A DNA stretch of 64,000 bases from Mytilus galloprovincialis (Eukaryota; Mollusca; Bivalvia; Mytilida; Mytilidae): NCBI RefSeq assembly GCF_965363235.1, contig NC_134846.1, positions 74,808,724 to 74,872,723 of the forward strand, written 5' to 3'. Position 1 is the first letter of the stretch. The number at the start of each line of letters is the position of its first letter. The position numbers were made by a program, and so were the translations under genes. Under the pieces are notes generated by a model. That model worked only from the letters and a program-made list of their open reading frames with translations. It did no database searches and was not told the origin of the DNA. Positions 47,601 to 58,561 of the stretch are shown piece by piece.

Positions 47601-50600
47601 CAGAGTACAAGTAAGTGTAACTTGTGTCAAATTTCACCCATCATGTAACCTGCTTTACATTATTATATAAATTATTCTTTTTCTGTTTGTAACCATAGCT
47701 ATATAATTATATTAACTTTGTTTTATGTTTTCTACATATTCATAGTTTAACGAATAACATGGAAAGATTTAAAAGACAGTATCGGAGCTAAGTGAGATTA
47801 CCTGAAATAGATTGATTGATTAATTGTTGGTGATTAACACTACTCTCAACACTTTTAGCTTTTTTGTTGCAGTAAGTTTTTATTGAAGTTACAGCACATT
47901 CCATTGAGTGTGTAGCCAAAGGTAATATCTTTGGTTAGCTGAACCGTGAAGTCATTGTTAGGTTAGGTAAACTACCCTACTTTAAGAATAGACTAGTCCG
48001 ACAGAAAACCAATCGATCTCTCTGTTGGACTATGCTACTTCGAAAGGAGGGTCGTATACCTTACCTAATAATGACTTCACGGCTCAGCTAACAAGCAAGC
48101 TAACCAAAGATATTACCTTTTGCTACACACTCGATGGAATCCGCTGTAATTAGTTAATTAGGATTGGAATTGAAATGCTCCTGTGGTTTATGGTTTCTAT
48201 GTCACAACCTCAATTTGACAGGCTAGTCATACAGTAGATGATCTACCATATTAAATAGTTTTAAATCCAGCTGAAGTCAGCAGTTATCTTTGACAAAATG
48301 CCAGTCTAGTGACAGGCACAAATTGTAAATGAAGAATAAATGGTAAAAATAAGGAGATGTGGTATGATTGCTATTGAGCCACTATTAAGTAAAGACCAAA
48401 GGACAAAGATGTGAACAAGAACAAAAAGTCCCAGCATGCATGCACACTAATTCTATGTACCATAATAGGCTAAATAATTTCTTAAAAAATCATTACATTG
48501 GAATATTAAATTTAGGATAATAAAAAAATGTTTAACTTCACTCTCCCCTCATGGTATTCAGAATGTCTCCTTACATTATTTGATTTTTTTTTAGGAAAAG
48601 ACTTGTTACACTCAATGTTAATTTCATATTTTTGTTTCAGACTGGACCTACACTAGAACAGATGTTTGAATCCTACTACAACTACTGTAATCTGTTCAAC
48701 TTTATCCTTAGTAAGTATTGTGCTGCTTTGTTATATGTGAAAAGGCAATTGTATTATGAATTCATTTAATTTTCAGGGTATTATAGCATTTTTTTTAGGT
48801 TACATTTCAAATTCTTTATAGTATTTGTATTTTATCTATCTTAAATTGAGACCATAAAAAAGAATAGGTTTGTTTGCCCAAACACTACCTACCCAGAAAA
48901 AAGCTGCCTACTCAAATTCTTTTTTTGTCTTGATTTGAAGAAGTTTTTTTTTTAATCAGATAGGCATGAAGACTAATAAACACCCGATACTTCAATTTCT
49001 CTTTAAAAAAAAAAGAAGAAAATGCCTACCTACCTACCTACCCACTGTCTCAACCTTTGGGTAGGGTTTGGGCAAACCAAAATATTTTTAATTGTGGCCT
49101 GAATAATTTTCAAAAATTCATGTTTTTGAAATGCATTTGATTGTATTTTAGTACCTTTTCCTTTTATATACTTGGTTTCCTTAACTTCTTGAGCATCCTT
49201 AATACCGGATTATGGTTATTCATAAGCATATGATGTTTGTTCCGAAATTGTTTACTTTACAAACTCTTGAAAAATAAGGCACAATTAAAAACTAATGTTG
49301 AAACATGTTGTGTATAATAGATGCAGAAGGACCTGTGCATTTAGAGCTACCAAACCAGTGGTTATGGGATATCATTGATGAATTCATTTATCAGGTTTGT
49401 ATAGACTAGTTAAGGGATGTCACCAATTACTATAATCACCAATAACTTTCTTTTGTATATTCTCAAAGATATATATGATTGTTTGTATTACAACATGTAG
49501 AGTTACCATCAATGTTTATGAGATGCTATAATATAAGTAATACCTTTATGTAGTGGTTACAAGCTTTAGTATTTCAAACACATAAGTGAAATATCTTTAG
49601 ATGCTAAAAGCAAAGGTTGATATATTTTTTTTCTTTGGTTAGTACACTTTGTGTCCCTTGAAAAAAAAAAAAAACCATTTTATTGTATTATATGACACAT
49701 TTCTAAATCATTGCAGTGGTAATACCTAGGCCACCTATTTACAATGGGATAAAGAACTTGAACATGATAAAACTGATCCTCATCTTAAATCTGCTTTTGG
49801 TAATTAGTAATGTTGAACATCAAATAAATAAATATGTAGCATTTCAAGAAACCAATGCTTTGTTTCGTTCTTAGTTTCAGTGTTTCAGTATACATAGAAG
49901 TAAAATTGGTAAGAAGTCAGAAGATGAAATCAATGTACTAAGAGGACACCCAAAGGTAAACTTTATTGTGGAAACTTTGTAGATTGTGAATTCTGTCAGT
50001 TTTAGGTTGCCATTATATTATGCCTTAGAGTTATTTTTGGCTTATACTTTTTAATTATAGATATATCACAACGGTCATTCAACGGTATTAACAAAACATA
50101 CATTATACTTCGTGAAATTCTTGAAAATAGTTTGATATGAAAATGACCAAGAGCTTCAGGCTAAACCTGATGTCTTTGACGTTGATATTATTCATGTTAT
50201 TTGGAATATCGAAAACCTGCAATGAATTGTTTTGAAGTGTTGCATTATAAAAAAGTTGGCTTTCAAATAGTGCTAGAAAAGAAAATTTTATATTTGAATA
50301 GTACTGTCTTGCTATGTATTTTTTAATTTGTTTTTAGATCTGGAATGTACATAGTGTATTGAATGTGTTACATTCTCTAGTAGAGAAGTCAAGTATCAAC
50401 AGACAGCTAGAAGTCTATACTAGTGGAGGTCAGTCAAATTGTAGAAATATCAAAGTTAAAAGTTTTCTATGAATGTCTGATTATTTTCTTTTGTTCATTT
50501 TATCTTTTCATCAGAAATTACTAATTTTATCTGAATCTGACCTAGAAATAGTATAAAAAATCTTTTATTAAATATCCCTTATTTGATTGACTTTTAAATA

Positions 50601-53600
50601 TCTACTTTTAGACTCAAGATAAAATCTTAGGAATTGTATATATATAAATGTTGACTGACAGTCTGGCAAACCCTTCTTTAATTCTCTACTAAGTTGATAT
50701 TCTTAAATTATTACCATTATAAATATAGATTCTACCACTGCATCGAGTGTGATACAGTATTTAGCCACTTCAGACAGTTAAATTTTCAAATTTAAAACGT
50801 GAGGCTCGCCGAGTGTTTTAGATATTTAAAATTTAACTGTCTAGAGTGGATAAATATTGTATTACATGAGATTTGGAGGTGGAATCTGTTTCCCTTATGA
50901 TTTTCAAACACTATGCAGGCAAACTTATTCCTTCCTTACGAATAATCTGCAAAAAGATGTGTACTTTCTATGTGACGTCATCAGGCGTGGTCGTCTTTTA
51001 TCATGCCGTTGCAATAGGAAATTCACAGGAAAGCAAGAAAATTCGATGTCATAATCGGATTTTAACCAATGCTGAACTGAGATCAAAAGAACCACATGTT
51101 GATTCAATTTTTTATACAATCGGTGCAGAAAGGGATAAATTCACGAAGAATTAGAGAAAGTATTATATCTATTTGAGGAAAGTATCACATGAACTTTGAA
51201 TTTTAAAGTGATCTTTATTGTTATATTTACAGGTGATCCAGAAAGTGTAGCTGGAGAGTTTGGACAGCATTCTCTGTATAAAATGTTGGGATACTTCAGT
51301 TTGATTGGCTTACTTAGATTACACTCCTTATTAGGCGATTACTATCAAGCACTTAAAGTTCTGGAAAGTATTGACTTCAACAAAAAGGTAATTTCAGTAA
51401 TGTTATAAGCGTATGGTAAAGTAAGTCTTTTTTAGACATAATATTGATTTCTAGCATACTGTCTTTTAACTACTTTTGGTTGGGTACTGATTTTATTGGT
51501 AGAGATAAAGTTTCCTAAAGGCCTGTATGCAAACTATTGGTTGGGTACTGATTTTATTGGTAGAGATAAAGTTTCCTAAAGGCCTGTATGCAAACTATTG
51601 CGATCCAAGAAAGTTGGTATCCACAAAAATAAATATTAATTAATTCACAGTATGTGAAAAAAACATCCAGTACCATAACTACAGCATAAAAATATGAAAT
51701 ATGCTACAGAAATATAAGCCTCTCCTCCTTTCATAAGAGAAAAAAATGAAACATGGATTGAGCTCAATATTATTTTAAATAAAGAATGATATGAAAAACC
51801 TTACAATGCATTTGAAACTTTGATTTGATGAAATTGCCTGAAGTCCATCTTTTAGAAAATTGTCATGCCACATAACATTTACAGCTCTATTCCAAACACT
51901 GTTTAAGATACAAAAATGTTTATATTTCTAGAACATGTATTCCCGAGTACCAGCGTGTCAGATTACTACTTTCTATTATGTTGGATTCTGTTATATGATG
52001 ATGAGGAGATACCAGGATGCTATCAGGACTTTATCTAATGTATTACTGTACATTCAGAGAACCAAACAAATGTTCCAGTCTAGAGCACAGCTGTATGATC
52101 AGGTAAAACTACTACTGAATATAATTATATTATATAAGACATAAACTATGCTTCCTTGAACTGATCATAAGATTGCAACACATCAATGTGTAGTTTGCTT
52201 GATCTGAGTTGAGCATTGGCCAAAATGCAAATTATCTTGCTTTCCTCTGATTTCATTTCTGTGAGATCACATAGAAAGAACATAATCTTTTTTGCAGATC
52301 ATTGAAAAAGAATGAGAATAGTAGGTGTATGACATACCACATATACAGTTTTTTTAAAGATTGTTTTTACAGAAAGGATCTTTTTCTGTTTATCAATAGA
52401 TCCTTTTAGACATTTATCATGTTTATGGCACCTGCTTTGTTATAAATGCATAATATCTTGAATGGGCCTACTTAAATAGTGTTTTGATTTTTTTATATAA
52501 ACTTATGTTTTCAAACTGTTTCTTGGTCAACGATATGTTATATATACTGTATCCATAATTTCATTTTTAAAAGTAGGGTATTTAAATTAACTATAAAATT
52601 TATTTTGTACAGATAACAAAAATGAATGATAAAATGTACACTTTGTTGGCCCAATGTCTGGTGTTACATCCAATGAGAATAGACGAAAGTGTCCACTCAC
52701 AACTCAGAGAAAAGTTTGCTGATAAAATGTTGAGAATGCAAAAAGGGTAAGATCTTGTGGTGATAGCAATGAAATTATACTGAAATCCAAATTATATCTT
52801 TAGTATATAAACTGTCTGTCTGTTTCTAACATGTATATGATCCCAACTCAAGAGTGTGGTTTCATAAGAGGATTCTGGAAAAATTTAGAATTCATAGAGG
52901 CACAAATAAAATGTCTATATAATGTATCAATTAAAATTCTTGTTAAATGGTAATAATAACATAATACCAAAGTTTTGTATAATTCAGTTATTTGGGGTGA
53001 CCCAGGCATTCCAAAAGTTATATTTGATTTCTGTATAAAATGCATCATTTATAACTGATCATGCTCTCTCTGAAAGCATTGCAAAGTTATAAGCAAAAGG
53101 CAAGTAATTTTCTTGTTATTCCAAGAAATGTAATTATAAAAACTGAATGCTTCTTTTTGTAACTTTACTCCAAAAATTGATTTTCAATCATAAAACGTAG
53201 TTGTCTTTCCCAAGAATATATGGACTTATTTTATGTTGTCTGAATTATGCATGTTTATTTGATATGTGACTGGTGATACTCAGATTTCTTTTCATTGCAG
53301 AGACATTGAAGAGTTTACATCCAACTTTTCCTTTGCTTGTCCTAAGTTTTTGTCACCAGTACCACCTAACTATGACACACCTTCAGTAGTGAACCATAAG
53401 GTTTGTATATATATTTCAACTAATCAATTGTATAATTTTTCAAAGATTAAATAAGTTGTTTGGTATTCCAACTTCATGAAGGAAATTCTAAAAAAAAAAT
53501 TAAATTGATCGCTCAGTGTTTTTCTGAGTAAAAAGTCTTATATGGACAAGTATGTTATTTTCTCAAGAAATGTCATGCAGTTTATAAAAAGATAACCATA

Positions 53601-56600
53601 ACTATTAACAATATATATTTGTGCTAAACAACAGCTATGGGGCAAATTCTTATTCAGAACATAATAAGAAACATAAAAAAGATCAAATGATCTCTATAAA
53701 TGAAAGGTAATATTTTTGTATATTTAATCTTTATTAAATAGCAGATATACTTGCGGACACATAAGTAAATTCTTTAACATTTCTGGAATGGTTTGTTTTT
53801 ATCATTTCAGGAACCATTTATGCTTCAACATAAAGTATTTATTGATGAGGTCCAGCAACAGATTCTTTTGCCAACCATTAGAAGGTGTGTAATCATATTG
53901 TAATCTGAATTTTCTTTATTTATTTTAAATTAAGGTCAGGTTAAAGAAAATGGATGATGTCTAAGATTTTATATGATTTTGTTCAAATGTTGCATTTTGA
54001 ATATTATTAAATTTATATTCTTATTATAAAATAGATGCACATTTGCATTGGATGCACAAAGAATCTTCAGATGATGAAATTGTCTTGTAATGATCATTTC
54101 TCTTCATAATGTTTTATAATCATTTCAGCTATTTGAAGTTATATACAACACTCCCATTGTCAAAGCTTGCAGGATTTATGGAAATGGTATGTAAATATCT
54201 AATAATTTTTGGGATACGATTGCTTTCAAGCAATCTGTAGACTTATACCAGTGGCTCAGGACAATGCCCTCACGTCAACCGTTTTATTCTAAACATTAAG
54301 GACCATCTCAGATTCTTATGATTGTCTTGGTTTAAAAGGTAAAAACAAACAAAGGGATTGAACTTAAACAACTTTCCTATAATGTTCTTTTCATAATCTT
54401 CATGTTTGATATTTCCCTTGACTTAAATGCGTGTTTTTAACAACACGGAAAATCAGAATCAAGCAGTATTTGTATTTAGTGTTTTTATGAATTTAGAAAC
54501 ACGTCAGAGGGAATTCCCCAGTTGTGATTAAAATGTGCGAGTTCTCTGTATTCCGATAAATCTATTTCTGTCATATAATAACTGAAGTGGAGTTTTACTT
54601 ATATGTCACCGTTATTAAACTGATATTTGTACTTCCATAAAAAATAGAGAACCATTTAGGTTTAATATACGTTCTTACTACAGGGTTTGTTTAGGTAATT
54701 ATGCGCATGCGTACAGTTTTCTCAAGGGGTACTAGGTTAAACGGTTGCTCTGGATTCCCCACTCGATTGATTAATTTATAACTCATGGGATCCTTTCTAT
54801 GTATGTCTGCTATTGAGGTTATTGTTGTTGCATAATTTTAAATCATATGCATCATTTAAATTAAAATAAATTAGTCCACATCGTTAAGATTTATTTTCAA
54901 CACCCCTTCAGGCGAAATAGAGTCTTCCATATTATCGTTTCGAGTTGTCTCCCTTCCGGAAGTCACTTCTGTGAATTCTCAACCAAAACATTACGTCGAG
55001 AAAAATCAACTCGTTCTGTCGATAAACGTCGTATTGTATTAAAAACGATCGCAATTTAAACCGAGGAATGTGCACGGGAAGGAGTCATGATCACTGACCC
55101 AAAGGAAATTAAATATTTAAAGAGTTAGAAATGGGGTTCCTCCTAGAATTAACGTAGGAAAATAGGTGATAATATACGAAGTGAAATACTTCTCTCACTC
55201 TGAGTCTCAGTGACTGCTGTGGAAAGTAAACTTGGAATTGATAGTACAAAAATAAAACACAATAGGCCTAAGTACATTGTTCATACACTTTTAACCGGGA
55301 TTGGCTATTTTGTTACTATTCAGATTACGTAAATTACATTTTACATGTGCAGTTGAATTAGTTTTGAAATAATATTATCCAGCTACATGTATACATGTGC
55401 CAATGAAAACAATGGCAATCGTATCCCTCAGAGCAATCTACTCTTTGATTTATCTTTTAAATTTGTTTTTCAATTAAAAAGGTGATAGACCATTATATTA
55501 TGAACTCACTATAACGAACTAACCAGAGATAACAACATTGTCAAATATAAATAGGATTTGTCCGTGATTGCAACATACAATTATCTTACTATAATAGTCT
55601 TAGACATTTTCTTTGTCAATTTAACCGCTGTGGAAGCATTATATATTTGATAATATTTTTCATATTTTTAATCACACAAAAAATTCTCAATCTAAGGAAA
55701 TTGGTGTATAGGAAAATGAATTATCAGTGTAAGTTTAAAAAAGATTCTTACTGTATAAAATAATTGATTAATAAAGTTTTCTTTCAGTTACACATTATAT
55801 GCCAAAGATACAACTTTTAAAAATAAAGGACACACATATTTTGGCAATCAGAAATCTATCTTTTAATTGATAAATTTTCAAGATATAAAAACTAAAATAA
55901 AAATAGAATAAAATATACAGGTGTGAAAGAGTTAATGCAATCTGCTACATTAAAACTGTAGAAATTTTTCTTGATTAAGTTTCCTTATAGGATACGTAAT
56001 GAGTGATATCTCCACACATGATATTTGTTTTCCATTTCAGCCTGTTGAGGAATTAAAGACACATTTAATGTGTTTCAAAGTAAGTAACTGTACTGTATTG
56101 TCATCATTATAATATAGATTGTACATAAATATTGATTTGTAAAAGCTGAGTAGATAGGAAAGCAAAACATTCTGTTTTATTTGAAACAAGCTAAAGCATC
56201 AGGATATACTAGTTGAATTTAAGGGTGATTTATGAATTTTTAAAAGATATAGGTAAGGTTTTTGTACTTAAAGATATATCCAATTAAATGATAAACAAGA
56301 AATTTAAGGTTAATGAAAAGGTGACATTTATTGCATATGAAATCATTTTCGAAATTGAAAAATAGCTATATATAGTTAAAACAAAACCATTTGTGACTTA
56401 GCTACAACATTATTATTCATATAATAAATTAAGGCAGTGGCAGTTTGGTTTGGGGTCACTTTCTTTATGCAAGAAAACTCACTGTCTATCTATGGTATAT
56501 GATAGTGGTAGTAATCACAAATACTTAAGACTAAGCCAAAAAAATGCCTATCTGGTTTAGTCTAAATCTAGTAACATCATAACATAAAAATATACATGGG

Positions 56601-58561
56601 CACAGACTGATCTATCGTTTTACTTGGCGACAGTAAACATAGTTATATATGGATTTATTGTCATTTTAGCATAAGATGAAGAATGTGGTATGGACAAAAG
56701 GAACAAGTGGTTTGGAGGGAGAATTTCAGTCAGCATCTGAAGTAGACTTCTATATTGATAAGGTAAAAATAAGTTATTTATAGAGGAATTGTGGAATTCA
56801 GAGATATAAATGAAAACTACCTCAGTTACACCATCTTTTGAAATGATAGAAGTCTGAACTATTTGATATTTTATGATAATAATTAGAAATATCTTCAAAA
56901 ATCTATGCTCTGAATTAATTATTATTTTTGGATTCCAAATTTCATTGGTACAGGTAAACTACAAATTTAAATGTTTAATGAAGTACAAATTGTCTATATA
57001 CAGATTTCAAAACTGTGAAATCAAATATCCACGATTTAATAATATACCCATACCCACGAGAATAAATGAATCTACAATACACCACATTTATGGTTTTGTG
57101 ATTGAGCTAAATTCTTTTTTTTTTTTGTACTCAGCAGTACACCTTGTCTTATCATTTCTAAAGTGCAGAATAACTGCCTGAAGATAAGATAATGAGTTCA
57201 AGTCTATGCATGTTTAATAAATGAGTAAACAAGAAATGACACTGAGACTTATTTTGTAGGATATGATACATATAGCTGATACTAAGGTAGCCAGACGTTA
57301 TGGAGATTTCTTTATCAGACAGATACACAAGTTTGAAGAGGTTAGTCAGTGCAATTGTCTTCATTTTTTTTTAATTTAAGGATGCCTTAATAACACTCTG
57401 TGAAACCAAAATACTTCAAAAAGTAGTATGTAGTTGTAGTTTGATTCAAATTAAACAAGTCTTTGGCCACATTTATGTTTAGAAATTATAAAGATCACTA
57501 AAAGTGAAACCACTTTCATGTGTGTAGGTAGTGTCACTAAATATTTATGGGGATAGATAAAAACCACAATGACTTTTTGATTGAGCAAATGAGAATGAAC
57601 ATTACTGAATATAAAGATAAGAAAATGTGGTATGATTACCAATAAAACAACTCTCTATAAGAGACCAGATGATTTAGACTATTACACATCTGTAGGTCCC
57701 CTTATGGCGTATAACAATGAGCAAAATCCATACCACAGAGCCAGTTGAAAAGGTCATAAATTGACAAAAGTGAAACAGTTCAAGCATGAAAACTTATGGT
57801 CAGATTTATGTACAAAACAATTAACGAGAAAACAAATATGATATAGAGCAACAAATGCACACCCCCTGAATAACAGGTGCCTAATTTTGGACAGACACAT
57901 ACAGAATAGAGTGGGGTTAAACATGTTTGCTGGAACCAAATACTTCCCCTCACCTAGGACAGTGGGGTAACTGTACAACATGACAACAAACAATAAAAAT
58001 CAGTTAAAAAGGGCTCAACTCAACTAATCAATACAAACCTAAAAATCTGAGAGTACAAACAGATACTGAAAGCTAGTTCAAACCCATTAATAAGTAATGA
58101 AAAAAATCATGTATCTAAGACTTAAATATCAGTACAGATCACACATCAAATGGATTAAATACATCATTAATAGTCAGAGAAAAACTTCACCTTGCAATGA
58201 ATATTGTCAGGCTGTGAATGTTTACTTCTGTTTATTGTTAAAACAGAAGTACAGAAATCTTGAATGAAAAACAATCCGGGCATTTTTAAACACTTTTCTT
58301 ATAAAGAAACCTGTACACAAAATTCATTTATCCTTTAAGTATGATATGAACAGACAACAAATCTATGAAATTTTGGGTGAAGATTAATTTTGAAAATCTG
58401 CTTAAAGAATTATAAACTTTCATAAATACTGGTAGTTTTAAATTTAAGCGACTACTACAAATTTATAATATTTTCAATAACTTGAACAACACACTGAAAA
58501 ATATTTTAATCATTTAATGTTTATCTTTCAGATTACAAAAAGTTTAAAGCAAGTCAACTGA
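32646..58561 (+). CDS. EIF3L: Eukaryotic translation initiation factor 3 subunit L
   Basis: eIF3L is a PCI-domain subunit of eIF3, which binds the 40S ribosome and helps recruit mRNA. Exons: 32646-32687, 40070-40121, 46316-46469, 46906-46985, 47549-47610, 48641-48710, 49321-49394, 49875-49955, 50338-50428, 51233-51387, 51932-52102, 52613-52746, 53301-53400, 53811-53884, 54129-54186, 56041-56079, 56670-56762, 57260-57340, 58532-58561. All introns are GT-AG, the phases close, and 546 residues result (human 564). Diagnostic blocks: [15 protein letters not shown] (~29-43), [32 protein letters not shown] (~161-177), [61 protein letters not shown], and the PCI end [16 protein letters not shown] and [20 protein letters not shown]. 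The 14-residue first exon ([14 protein letters not shown]) is the least certain part. It fits phase and resembles the acidic/Tyr/Pro-rich N terminus of the family. Confidence 0.96.
32688..35672. other. Intron 1 of eIF3L, part before the MULE
   Basis: AT-rich, no exon seen. At 34664-34760 a segment (agggcagaagggtgcttctt, taagggcactg) resembles, in inverted orientation, the G-rich segment at 38485-38586 on the other side of the MULE. Phrases such as 'gtcggacgtaacag' and 'tgtccaaccgtaacgg' recur between 33700 and 34560 without clear unit structure. Confidence 0.4.
35665..35672 (+). repeat. Target-site duplication tcattagc, left
   Basis: The 8-mer tcattagc directly precedes the left end of the MULE and is repeated exactly at 38339-38346 after its right end. 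The ninth base outward differs (a versus g). MULEs typically make 8-10 bp duplications. Confidence 0.8.
35680..35795 (+). repeat. Left array of ggacatttgagcg motifs
   Basis: Four copies at 35680 (one change, aagcg), 35713 (one change, ggtcat), 35737 and 35783, irregularly spaced by 24 to 46 bases. Arrays of a short motif next to transposon ends often serve as transposase binding sites. That role is inferred. Confidence 0.9.
36090..36806 (+). pseudogene. FLYWCH zinc-finger exons of the MULE protein
   Basis: Exon 36090-36203 (an in-frame ATG also exists at 36033) joins by a GT-AG intron (gtaagt ... ttttcag) to 36681. The joined frame reads [19 protein letters not shown], then [14 protein letters not shown] and THNHD: Trp-x-Cys, a second Cys, and His-x-His, the zinc ligands of a FLYWCH finger. 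The frame is the same as the transposase at 36873 but a TAA at 36804-36806, at the start of an 11-A run, interrupts it after LLRVR. FLYWCH fingers are common N-terminal DNA-binding modules of animal MULE transposases. Either the element is dead by one nonsense change or the transposase starts separately at 36873. Confidence 0.75.
36873..37952 (+). CDS. MULE transposase (DDE, Mutator superfamily)
   Basis: 359 codons without interruption from [10 protein letters not shown]. The frame is open upstream to the stop at 36804, and the 22 codons before this ATG ([19 protein letters not shown]) look like genuine protein. Catalytic triad visible: D84 in [10 protein letters not shown]150 in VHVDFEERV followed by the C-x2-H-like [11 protein letters not shown], and E273 in [12 protein letters not shown]. 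This matches the MULE/IS256-type DDE core, including the late N-x-x-E-S-F-H. It acts in the nucleus, cutting the element at its terminal repeats. Some 80 residues follow the Glu, ending FQARTDL. No intron is needed here. Base use is less AT-rich than the surrounding intron. Activity is doubtful because the zinc-finger part is separated by a stop. Confidence 0.88.
   Translation: MDEANLKSEDIGSVSKAIYRKRRKSHPALPKSREETHQSLKKINIQSNKFENFVQFNDEQTGIIILTCPTNLECLCSVPEIFMDGTYKYCPKFFKQLYTIHGYNKGNYVPLVFCLLPGKSEEIYVHCFSSIVKLCSDQGHTLQPKAVHVDFEERVMKVMKDFFPSIEIKCCRFHLGQAWWRKIQKVGLSQQYKELDSDISKWLKGIFGIAFLAPDEVADCFVEDFMAVVPNDKPCIEFADYLTDTYITDESLFPPHLWAEVPSSLKRTNNGPESFHAHYNEQFYHSHPSIYIFLDTIIKLQSVTYIKIRSLNIDAPQSRTEKEKEQNLRDLHSKYCQQEITRDFYVRSLGYKFQARTDL
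37978..38133 (+). repeat. Two tandem ~85-bp units in the MULE 3' region
   Basis: 'gtttttagtgctttgttt', 'acaattaaaa' and 'atgttttaatctttttgttg' recur in order with a step of about 85 bases directly after the transposase stop. Confidence 0.8.
38198..38331 (-). repeat. Right array of ggacatttgagcg motifs
   Basis: Six copies read on the minus strand, starting (plus coordinates) at 38198, 38229, 38253, 38276 (one change), 38298 and 38319, steps 21 to 31 bases. Inverted relative to the left array. The open frame at 38139-38345 is a by-product of this array. Confidence 0.92.
38339..38346 (+). repeat. Target-site duplication tcattagc, right
   Basis: Exact copy of 35665-35672, abutting the right end of the MULE. 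Confidence 0.8.
38485..38586 (+). repeat. G-rich repeat segment with quadruplex potential
   Basis: Runs of three or more G separated by 1-7 bases (gggcagaagggcgggggtaa and onward) satisfy the simple G-quadruplex pattern on the plus strand. A related segment in inverted orientation lies at 34664-34760. It is unlike the AT-rich intron around it. Confidence 0.55.
39020..39540. repeat. Loose inverted pair and short tandem in intron 1
   Basis: 'ggaccctttggctgaaatgg' near 39036 is the reverse of 'ccattttagccaaagggtcc' near 39510, and 'ggattttgcaatgcac' near 39067 of 'gcactgcaaaatcc' near 39345. Between them 'cacagtttatatcaccaatta' occurs twice (39157, 39186). Looks like the decayed ends of one element about 500 bases long. 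Confidence 0.5.
40150..40312. repeat. Foldback MITE in eIF3L intron 2
   Basis: Arms gaataatcatacattgtcct... and ...agacaatgtatggttattc are inverted over about 60 bases with scattered mismatches (also aggcttagaaacaggtag against ctacctatttcaagcct). Sits 30 bases after exon 2. Confidence 0.7.
41489..41630. repeat. Foldback MITE in eIF3L intron 2
   Basis: 'tatcagaccctttatcggcc' at about 41511 pairs with 'ggccgataaagggtctgata' at about 41588. Pairing extends outward (attacatg / catgtaat) and inward (tgatatta / gatatcat). Total about 142 bases with arms of about 60. The related palindromic block at 41090-41220 (gtgataa/ttatcac) may be a relative. Confidence 0.85.
42062..42700 (+). repeat. Four tandem ~160-bp units
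   Basis: Units start at 42062, 42221, 42382 and 42543 (steps 159-161). Each holds 'cacaaggtttatgaccacaa', 'aaggaaggttgggattgatt' and 'ggggccaaaaagggcccaaa', with about 5-10% difference. Confidence 0.9.
43337..43452 (+). repeat. 116-bp flanking direct repeat, left
   Basis: tatgttggaaatttgccaga to gttgctgatgaag is repeated at 45286-45400 with a single clear base change, on either side of the nested element. Confidence 0.9.
43460..45250 (+). mobile_element. Nested element with three ~502-bp tandem units
   Basis: Begins agctcacctggcccgaaggg (itself a ggcccgaagggcc palindrome), then gtccgtcgtccgtcg repeats, and ends ggctctttagagcctctag. Between are three units starting at 43535, 44037 and 44539, each with 'aaatcttctcctctgaaact', 'gtgtggcgtgacc' and 'accaagatggccgccac'. 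Similarity between units is over 95%. The 66-codon open frame at 43586-43786 is internal and repeated, not a gene. Confidence 0.8.
45286..45400 (+). repeat. 116-bp flanking direct repeat, right
   Basis: Partner of 43337-43452. Too long for a target-site duplication. More likely an internal tandem unit of the host element that received the insertion, or a segment duplicated by recombination. Confidence 0.9.
47892..48146. mobile_element. MITE with long inverted ends and TA flanks (eIF3L intron 5)
   Basis: Left arm cagcacattccattgagtgt... and right arm ...acactcgatggaatccgctg, with ggtaatatctttggttagct mirrored and tcattgttaggttaggta mirrored as taccttacctaataatga. TA occurs immediately outside each end, as expected for Tc1/mariner-type MITEs. 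255 bases, no coding. Confidence 0.75.
48351..48420 (+). repeat. Family A head fragment (eIF3L intron 5)
   Basis: aaggagatgtggtatgattg followed by ctattgagccacta and 'aaagaccaaaggac'. Truncated copy. Confidence 0.55.
50745..50866. repeat. Foldback MITE (eIF3L intron 9)
   Basis: gtgatacagtatttagccac...cagacagttaaatttt mirrors aaatttaactgtctagagtg...taaatattgtattac. Arms of about 45 bases around a central gaggctcgccgag. Confidence 0.75.
51477..51598 (+). repeat. Exact 61-bp tandem duplication (eIF3L intron 10)
   Basis: tggttgggtactgattttat ... gtatgcaaactat is present twice head to tail (51477-51537, 51538-51598) with no differences seen, about 90 bases after exon 10. Confidence 0.95.
54660..55080. 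promoter_or_regulatory. CpG-richer block with NRF1- and ETS-like sites in intron 15
   Basis: ttatgcgcatgcgtacag (about 54698) contains an NRF1-like GCGCATGCG, and tctcccttccggaagtcact (about 54949) an ETS-like CCGGAAGT. Between 54900 and 55080 CpG is more frequent than in the surrounding introns. No exon was recognised. An intronic promoter is only a possibility. Confidence 0.2.
57608..58080 (+). repeat. Dispersed repeat family A, long copy (eIF3L intron 18)
   Basis: aagaaaatgtggtatgatta, then 'gtaggtccccttatggcg', 'gagtggggttaaacatgttt', 'cacctaggacagtggggtaa' and 'aataaaaatcagttaaaaag'. Motif order is the same as 4912-5345. The minus-strand open frame 57754-57993 is the repeat itself. Confidence 0.75.

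Noticed and set aside
50857-51154. Open frames of 65 and 93 codons in eIF3L intron 9
   Set aside because: They start in the arm of a foldback repeat, overlap each other in two frames and match nothing in eIF3L.
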